Below are positions 56,935 through 64,000 of a DNA stretch of 64,000 bases, one piece after another. Made by a program: the position numbers and the translations under genes. The stretch covers positions 43,315,842 to 43,379,841 of the forward strand of contig CM059569.1 in assembly GCA_030386875.1 (NCBI GenBank), written 5' to 3'. The first letter of the stretch is position 1. Each line of letters opens with the position of its first letter. Under the pieces are notes generated by a model. It did not search any database. It saw nothing but the letters and a program-made list of their open reading frames with translations, and had not been told where the DNA came from. This stretch comes from Morinoia aosen. Lineage: Eukaryota > Arthropoda > Malacostraca > Amphipoda > Talitridae.

Positions 56935-57325
56935 TGTATCATATGATGAGATCGTGATACAGTCGGTGTATCATATGATGAGATCGTGATACAGTCGGTG
57001 TATCATATGATGAGATCGTGATACAGTCGGTGTATCAAATGAGATCGTGATACAGTCGGTGTATCAAATGAGATCGTGATACAGTCGGTGTATCATATGA
57101 TGAGATCGTGATACAGTCGGTGTATCATATGATGAGATCGTGATACAGTCGGTGTATCATATGATGAGATCGTGATACAGTCGGTGTATCAAATGAGATC
57201 GTGATACAGTCGGTGTATCAAATGAGATCGTGATACAGTCGGTGTATCATATGATGAGATCGTGATACAGTCAGTGTATCATATGATGAGATCGTGATAC
57301 AGTCGGTGTATCATAAGATCAAATG
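56935..57325 (+). repeat. 32/29-bp minisatellite
   Basis: About 12 units of GAGATCGTGATACAGTCGGT type with a 3-bp length variant (TCATATGAT or TCAAAT). Confidence 0.9.
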
Positions 57326-57424
57326 CCGATGCAGCCAATCAATCAAACATGAAACAAACGAGAAAGAATGAGAAACTGTAACTTCTGAATGAAGTTGTAG
57401 TCCTGAGCGCAGAGCAGGAAGACA

Positions 57425-57793
57425 GGGAGCGTGGGAACAACAGGAAGACAGGGAGCGTGGGAACAACAGGAAGAAAGGAAGCGTGGGAACAACAGGAAGA
57501 AAGGGAGCGTGGAAACAACAGGAAGAAAGGGAGCGTGGGAACAACAGGAAGAAAGGGAGCGTGGGAACAGGAAGGAAGGGAGCGTGTGAACAACAGGAAG
57601 AAAGGGAGCGTGGGAACAACAGGTAGAAAGGGAGCGTGGGAACAGGAAGAAAGGGAGCGTGGGAACAACAGGAAGAAAGGGAGCGTGGGAACATGAAGGA
57701 AGGGAGCGTGGGAACAACAGGAAGAAAGGGAGCGTGGGAACAACAGGTAGAAAGGGAGCGTGGGAACAGGAAGGGAGCGTGGCAACAACACGC
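57425..57793 (-). repeat. 26-bp minisatellite directly after the FSLF-gene stop codon
   Basis: Plus-strand unit GGAAGAAAGGGAGCGTGGGA plus ACAACA, about 14 copies with shortened variants. It lies in the presumed 3' UTR. Confidence 0.9.
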
Positions 57794-57987
57794 TCAGAAG
57801 AGCGAGAAGGCAGAAGACACAGCAGGAGGTGCAGCAGAGTCCTCCGTGTCCCCCGGACCAAAGAGCGACAGGAAGCTGGGGGCTACCGTCCCCCCCAGAC
57901 TGAACAGCCCCCGCGACTCCGGTGCGGACTCCTCAGCGTCACCGAACAGGGAGAAGGTGCACGCCGGCGTCCCGGTGTTGGGGCGGC
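57794..57987 (-). CDS. FSLF-protein exon D (C-terminus, stop)
   Basis: 194 bases ending in TGA; acceptor TTTCGCCAG. Encodes 63 residues after the split Gly codon, with four Phe motifs (TFSLFGD, GLFSLGG, FLSLFGP, AFSLF at the very end) separated by acidic and Pro/Ala spacers. A 26-bp minisatellite starts directly after the stop codon. Confidence 0.8.
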
Positions 57988-60900
57988 CTGGCGAAATATT
58001 TCTAGTTTTTATCGAGTTTATTATCAGTTTTATACATTTTTTAAATGTTTATCTCTATCACATGCTTTGTCACTGTCTATTTTTCTCAAATGTTTTACAT
58101 ATGTATGTCTTGTTTTATCAAATGTTTATATCAATGTCTCTTGTTTTATCAAATGTTTTATATCAATGTCTCTTGTTTTATCAAATGTTTATATCAATGT
58201 CTCTTGTTTTATCAAATGTTTATATCAATGTCTCTTGTTTTATCAAATGTTTTATATCAATGTCTCTTGTTTTATCAAATGTTTTATATCAATGTCTCTT
58301 GTTTTATCAAATGTTTTATATCAATGTCTCTTGTTTTATCAAATGTTTTATATCAATGTCTCTTGTTTTATCAAATGTTTTATATCAATGTCTCTTGTTT
58401 TATCAAATGTTTTATATCAATGTCTCTTGTTTTATCAAATGTTTTATATCAATGTCTCTTGTTTTATCAAATGTTTTATATCAATGTCTCTTGTTTTATC
58501 AAATGTTTTATATCAATGTCTCTTGTTTTATCAAATGTTTTATATCAATGTCTCTTGTTTTATCAAATGCTTATATCAATGTCTCTTGTTTTATCAAATG
58601 CTTATATCAATGTCTCTTGTTTTATCAAATGTTTATATCAATGTCTCTTGTCTTATCAAATGTTTTATATCAATGTCTCTTGTTTTATCAAATGTTTTAT
58701 ATCAATGTCTCTTGTTTTATCAAATGTTTTATATCAATGTCTCTTGTTTTATCAAATGTTTTATATCAATGTCTCTTGTTTTATCAAATGTTTATATCAA
58801 TGTCTCTTGTTTTATCAAATGTTTTATAGCAATGTCTCTTGTTTTATCAAATGTTTATATCAATGTCTCTTGTTTTATCAAATGTTTTATATCAATGTCT
58901 CTTGTTTTATCAAATGCTTATATCAATGTCTCTTGTTTTTTCTAATGTTTATATCAATGTCTCTTGTTTTATCAAATGTTTATATCAATGTCTCTTGTTT
59001 TATCAAATGTTTATATCAATGTCTCTTGTTTTATCAAATGTTTATATCAATGTCTCTTGTTTTATCAAATGTTTATATCAATGTCTCTCGTTTTATCAAA
59101 TGTTTTATATCAATGTCTCTTGTTTTATCAAATGTTTATATCAATGTCTCTTGTTTTATCAAATGTTTATATCAATGTCTCTTGTTTTATCAAATGTTTA
59201 TATCAATGTCTCTTGTTTTATCAAATGCTTATATCAATGTCTCTTGTTTTATCAAATGCTTATATCAATGTCTCTTGTTTTATCAAATGTTTATATCAAT
59301 GTCTCTTGTTTTATCAAATGTTCATATCAATGTCTCTTGTTTTATCAAATGTTTTATATCAATGTCTCTTGTTTTATCAAATGTTTATATCAATGTCTCT
59401 TGTTTTATCAAATGTTTATATCAATGTCTCTTGTTTTATCAAATGTTTATATCAATGTCTCTTGTTTTATCAAATGCTTATATCAACGTCTCTTGTTTTA
59501 TCAAATGTTTATATCAATGTCTCTTGTTTTATCAAATGTTTATATCAATGGCTCTTGTTTTATCAAATGTTTTATATCAATGTCTCTTGTTTTATCAAAT
59601 GTTTATATCAATGTCTCTTGTTTTATCAAATGTTTATACCAATGTCTCTTGTTTTATCAAATGTTTATATCAATGTCTCTTGTTTTATCAAATGTTTTGT
59701 TTATGTCTCTTTCTCTTATCAAATATTTTGCCAATGTTTCTTTCTTTTTTCAAATGTTTTGTCAATGTCTCTTTCTTTTATCAAACATTTTGCCAATGTT
59801 TCTTTCTTTTTTCAAATGTTTTGTCAATGTCTCATTCTTTTATCAAATATTTTGCCAATGTTTCTTTCTTTTTTCAAATGTTTTGTCAATGTCTCATTCT
59901 TTTATCAAATATTTTGCCAACGTTTCTTTCTTTTTTCAAATGTTTTGTCAATGTCTCTTCTTTTATCAAACATTTTGCCAATGTTTCTTTCTTTTTTCAA
60001 ATGTTTTGTCAATGTCTCTTTCTTTTATCAAACATTTTGCCAATGTTTCTTTCTTTTTTCGAATGTTTTGTCAATGTCTCTTTCTTTTATCAAATATTTT
60101 GCCAATGTTTCTTTCTTTTTTCAAATGTTTTGTCAATGTCTCTTTCTTTTATCAAACATTTTGCCAATGTTTCTTTCTTTTTTCAAATGTCTTGTCAATG
60201 TCTCTTTCTTTTATCAAACATTTTGCCAATGTTTCTTTCTTTTTTCAAATGTTTTGTCAATGTCTCTTTCTTTTATCAAACATTTTGCCAATGTTTCTTT
60301 CTTTTTTCAAATGTTTTGTCAATGTCTCTTTCTTTTATCAAACATTTTGCCAATGTTTCTTTCTTTTTTCAAATGTTTTGTCAATGTCTCTTTCTTTTAT
60401 CAAACATTTTGCCAATGTTTCTTTCTTTTTTCAAATGTTTTGTCAATGTCTCTTTCTTTTATCAAACATTTTGCCAATGTTTCTTTCTTTTTTCAAATGT
60501 CTTGTCAATGTCTCTTTCTCTTATCGAATACTTTATCAATGTCTCACATGTGCACCAACAGGGAAATTGCCCATTCACGTGTCGGTATAAATGCACGACA
60601 TTTTATCTGCTTCGCGACGTTTTTTAAAAGTAAATGCAATCATATGAGGTGAAATTTTATCGCGGAATAGTATTTTTCATATTAACTAGAAAGAATTAAA
60701 ACTTATTCAAGGTGAAAAATCGATTTCCCTATTCCGCTACTTACAACCTAGCCAAACCAACCGTTAACAGCCGCAGAAACGCGGAGAACGTGTTAAAAGA
60801 AGAAGAAGAAGAAGAAGAAGAAGAAATTAATAAAAAGAGATAAGGAATAAGTAGGGTTAAGGAATGAGATGGAGTAAGAGATAATAAGAGGCAATGGACA

Positions 60901-63900
60901 TGATAATAAGACTAGGAGCAACCCACTCACCGTGCTGCTGAGGGGAGCCGAACAGGCTGAAAGGAGGCAGGCTGGCCTGAGGGGAAGCCTCCATGCGCTG
61001 GTAGAAGGAGCTGTTGAGGGCACCCCCCGCAGTGCTCCCGCCTGTAGGGGTGTAACAAGTGCAGGGGTACACTGATGTTGGTAATAAATTATGGATAAAG
61101 TGTGCAACAAGTACAGTAGTAGTACAGGAGAACTCTCATGCTGTTGGTAAAGTATGGATGGATAAAGTGCGCAACATGTACAGGAGTGCACAAATGTAGT
61201 TTACCCATGGAGAACTAGTGTAGAAGTGCATGCGTACACTTGTGTTGTTTATCAATATAGGATAAACTGTAGAGTAAGTCTAAGTAAGTGTACACTGATG
61301 TTGTTCACCAATATAGAACAAAGTGTGCAGCAAGTGCAAATGTACACTGATGTTGTTCATCAATACAGAACAAAGTGTACAGCAAGTACAAGCGTACACT
61401 GGCGTAGGTCATCAACAAAGAGCTACACACACACACAGCCGGTACATGTGCACACCAACACAGTCCATCAATAGAAAGCTAAGTGTGCGGAAAGTAAGCG
61501 AGTTTCGTAATTAGCGTGCCGTTGGGCTTTGTTCGGTCCTCAGTTATTGGCAAAACTTTCGCTCATAATTTGCGTCAGACAAAAGGCTGTGAAGCACAGG
61601 GTCACAGTCGATATCAAGAGCTACAATCATTTCTTTGATTCAAGTTCCCAGCACATTACCTAGTACTAGGTACGGGTACACTGCGGTAGTGATAGTAATA
61701 GATATTACCCAAATGTCATATGCTGACTCATTACACACACACAAGCGCAAGTCTTTGTTTCATCTACAAATGTTAGCATTTAATAAACTGATATTTAAAA
61801 AAAGTTCGCACTTTTAACACGTTGACTACGTTTTTACGGTTGGTTTGGTTAGGTTGGAAGTAGTGTAATTGAAAAGCCTTGTTTAATGTTCGATTACATT
61901 ATTGTATTTTTAATAGGCATGAAAAATACAATAATTCGATAATATTTCAACGTGTACGCTATAGTCAGTTTTAAATGAAGGTAGTGAAACAATTGAAGTG
62001 TTGTAAATTGATGTCGATAAATGAATAAGCAATTAACCTAGCGGTTAATTAACCTACCTTCACTGCATTTCCGCGGTTGCTACGCTCGGTTTGGTTAGGT
62101 TGGATGAAGCAGAATGGAAACGCTAATTTCATTGCTTGATTACGTTCTTATCCTTACTAACGAGCCGAAAAAATACAATTGCACGAACACATTTTAACTT
62201 GAACGCCATAGTCTAATTTAAATAAAGGTATTGAAATCAGTGAAATGGTAGCCATTGTTACTGGCACGTAGACGAGCAATTCACCAAGCGGTACACACAC
62301 GGGCCAAAACGTAGTCAACGCGTTAGCACGTAAATTAGACGCAAGCTCATGGCCTAACTTCGTGAACAACCAACACAGCCGCCCTCACGTCCACAACTTG
62401 CACGTGTTGGGCGAGTGGCGGGTTGAAAACACAACATTGAAATCATTGACTTCATAATCCTTTGATATGTTGCTATACTTCGTTCCTGGGTACAAAAAAG
62501 ACGCAGTAGCTCAGAATGTGGAGACTTGAAGACGGCAAGCTTGCCCCTAGCGAAAGAAATGAGAAGTAAGATAATATAGTTCATAGGGACTGTTGGACGG
62601 TGCAGCGTCTTGTTGGAAACTCCACCGCTGTTTTGGATGCGTTTGTTACCTCGCGCCAACAGTGATGACTACGACAAGTATCTTAAACTTCATGAGCAAC
62701 TAAATCACTCCTCCAAAAGAGTGCTCCCCAAAGTCACTGCCCCAAAACTCTCCCAACAAAGTGCTCCCCAAAGTCACTGCCCCAAAACTCCCCCAACAGC
62801 ATGTTCCCCAAAGTCACTCCCCCCAAAATGCCTCACCGGCAGGACTACTGCAGACGGATGTGTTGCCCCCTGCGAAGGTGAAGAGGGGGGAGAACAGGTC
62901 CCCGTCCGGAGCTCTTTGTACGCCTCTGCCGCCTGGTAAACAACAATATCTTCAACATAATGGACAATGAAAACTATAAAAAACTAAAAACTCTTTAACT
63001 AAAACTCTAAAGTCTAATTAAAAACTCTCTAACTCTACAACTCTAAATATTCTGTTTAAAGAGATCTAATCGTACATATTGATTATTTAATCTGATATAT
63101 ATAAATTATAAATTGTGTGAAACAATGTTACTTCCAGTAGAAACTATGACGAGGATAAATTCGATAAATGCTCACAGTATTTACACGAGGGACAAGCTTT
63201 ATTACTACGCTAGCAATTACAGTGCCACTACTTCGAGATCATCGTCTTCGTCCATGTCTTCGTAGCGCGGGCGGTTAAGCATCTGGTTTGAACTAGAAAG
63301 ATCCTGGTTCAATCCAAGTTCAATACCCGAGGTATTTTCCTATAACAGCAGGCCTTCTGGTCTCCGGTGGTTATAAAAAAAACGGAGAAAACGAGTAAGA
63401 GAGGAAGAGGGAAACCTCTTATACTCATAGAGCTTGCTTGCTTTCCTCTCCTTCACTTTCTTTCCTTAGATAAAGAAGCTGAAATGCCATTCGGGCATCC
63501 CAGCTACAACAATGAAGCGATCAATAAAGAGTAATGTAGTGGAAAGCAATGTAATTAGCGAAAGTGATCGTCCTAAAAAAATGAGACTAACTGTATTCTA
63601 CAGACTATGTAGACGTAGAAATTCATGCATGCATCCACAGCTTGTACTAAACTAACATAAAAACTGAATATAAGATGGCTCTATGATAACAAATGTCTGT
63701 TTCTCATAGATTAATACCGACAGCCCCTGCATAAAATAAGAAAATCAATGTTAAATTATTTGAGAAAAATCTAATGAGGTACCTTTCTCAGAAGTTGGAG
63801 TCATGACAGTCGTCTGGAAAGACCCTGCTGCAATTGAGTTAGACGACGCCAGCGACTTACTTGAGGTGGTGACGCCAGGCAATGCTTCAAACGGTGTAGG

Positions 63901-64000
63901 AACTAGAGGGGCAGCAGGCGGCACTAGCAGGGACCGAGCACCACTAGCAGATCGTGGTATCGGTACCATGGAGACAACAGTGTTTCCAGCGCTAGAGTCG
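57794..64000 (-). CDS. 3' part of an unrecognised gene with FSLF(G)-motif C-terminus, four exons
   Basis: Exons in transcript order: 63783-64000 (cut by the window edge), 62837-62932, 60931-61041, 57794-57987. All junctions are GT-AG and all internal introns are class 1, so each internal exon could be skipped without a frameshift. The encoded tail is low-complexity and rich in Ser, Pro, Gly, Ala and Thr. It carries repeated aromatic motifs: DLFSPLFTFAGG in exon B, PPFSLFGSP in exon C, then TFSLFGD, GLFSLGG, FLSLFGP and a terminal AFSLF in exon D. I do not recognise the protein. Such Phe-rich motifs in disordered tails often serve as docking peptides, but that is inference. The N-terminal part lies beyond 64,000. 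Confidence 0.78.
58085..59695 (+). repeat. 31/32-bp minisatellite in the last intron of the FSLF gene
   Basis: About 50 units of TCAATGTCTCTTGTTTTATC plus AAATGTTT(T)ATA. The 31- and 32-bp forms differ by one T. Confidence 0.95.
59696..60535 (+). repeat. 62-bp dimeric minisatellite adjoining the 31/32-bp array
   Basis: Alternates CAATGTTTCTTTCTTTTTTC and CAATGTCTCTTTCTTTTATC half-units of 31 bp, about 13 dimers. Clearly related to the neighbouring array. Confidence 0.95.
60797..60826 (+). repeat. (GAA)n microsatellite
   Basis: About nine GAA triplets in the last intron. Confidence 0.9.
60931..61041 (-). CDS. FSLF-protein exon C
   Basis: 111 bases, phase 1 in and out. Acceptor CCCTACAG, donor CACG|GTGAGTGG. 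Encodes a small-residue stretch, then FYQRMEASPQASLPPFSLFG, then SPQQH. Strong splice sites and clean frame. Confidence 0.8.
61050..61490 (+). repeat. ~55-60-bp degenerate repeat upstream of exon C
   Basis: GTACACTGATGTTGTTCA and ACAAAGTGTGCAGCAAGT recur six to seven times, ending at the exon C acceptor. Confidence 0.75.
61817..62325 (+). mobile_element. Inverted-repeat element starting TTAACACGTTGACTACG
   Basis: Left end TAACACGTTGACTACGTTTT, right end complement TAACGCGTTGACTACGTTTT (19 of 20). About 510 bp. The interior holds two related half-units, each with TTTGGTTAGGTTGG. Related at the ends to the TTAACACTTTGACCGCG family. Lies in an intron of the FSLF gene. Confidence 0.6.
62698..62836 (-). 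repeat. 40-bp repeat starting at the exon B donor
   Basis: Plus-strand (G/A)TG(C/T)TCCCCAAAGTCACT at 62721, 62761 and 62801; the donor complement CCTCACC sits in the same register as CTCCCCC of the other units. Confidence 0.8.
62837..62932 (-). CDS. FSLF-protein exon B
   Basis: 96 bases, phase 1 in and out. Acceptor TTTACCAG, donor CCG|GTGAGG. Encodes GGRGVQRAPDGDLFSPLFTF then AGGNTSVCSSPAG. GC-rich against an AT-rich background. A 40-bp tandem repeat starts at its donor. Confidence 0.75.
63258..63480 (+). mobile_element. Possible tRNA-derived SINE
   Basis: TAGCGCGGGCGGTTAAGC resembles an A-box, and GGTTCAATCC a B-box about 45 bases later. The body reads into GGTCTCCGGTGGTTATAAAA. Not enough pairing for a tRNA. 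Confidence 0.4.
63783..64000 (-). CDS. FSLF-protein exon A (partial at window edge)
   Basis: Open frame from the window edge to donor AAAG|GTACCT at 63782. Encodes a Ser/Pro/Ala/Thr-rich stretch including RSLLVPPAAPLVPTPFEALP. An internal CAA|GTAAGT (minus strand, near 63860) is an equally good donor and could be used alternatively. Confidence 0.65.

Noticed and set aside
58045-60652. Open frames up to 860 codons on the plus strand
   Set aside because: Translation of the 31/32- and 62-bp minisatellites; same periodic peptide in three frames.

Overview
This is a window of a repeat-rich animal nuclear genome, most probably an arthropod and likely an insect. The evidence is short GC-rich coding exons with GT-AG introns inside AT-rich DNA, an I-group non-LTR retrotransposon, several MITE families, tRNA-derived SINE-like pieces, Helitron-like and hAT-like remnants, and a very heavy load of minisatellites. 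I cannot name the species. No bacterial-type operons, rRNA, CRISPR arrays or functional tRNA genes were seen.

Layout. 1-9.1 kb: intergenic DNA with tandem repeats and an interspersed ~350-bp repeat. 9.46-20.79 kb, minus strand: one host gene that I could assemble exon by exon. It has 10 coding exons, 493 codons plus stop, and all splice junctions keep frame. It encodes an SLC10 (sodium/bile-acid cotransporter, P3-like) membrane protein with a signal peptide, a glycosylatable N-terminal ectodomain and the SLC10 signatures GCSPGG and ETGxQN. Its introns are filled with minisatellites, MITEs and Helitron-like pieces. 20.8-34.7 kb: intergenic DNA with TTAA-type MITEs, foldback elements and minisatellites, including a CACGTG-bearing array.

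34,725-41,723 holds a structurally complete non-LTR retrotransposon on the minus strand, flanked by a perfect 12-bp target-site duplication. Both ORFs are open. ORF1 is unusual: it carries two copies of a gag-like/zinc-knuckle module and an RS-rich tail. ORF2 has endonuclease, reverse transcriptase, RNase H and a C-terminal zinc motif. 42-57 kb: a 90-bp satellite, a 2.7-kb array of a 28-bp repeat, a second copy of a foldback MITE, a promoter-like block with four perfect CRE sites, and a hAT-like element whose interior has turned into a minisatellite.

57.8-64.0 kb, minus strand: the 3' part of a second host gene (four exons, all class 1-1 junctions). Its C-terminal tail carries repeated F-S-L-F-(G) motifs. 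I do not recognise the protein. Its last intron is occupied by a 2.4-kb minisatellite that passes from a 31/32-bp monomer to a 62-bp dimer.

The most unusual pattern is that tandem repeats in both host genes repeatedly begin exactly at a splice donor or stop codon. In at least three introns the first repeat unit is, or contains, the functional 5' splice site. Long open frames inside the arrays (up to about 1,030 codons) arise because the repeat units lack stops; they are not genes.
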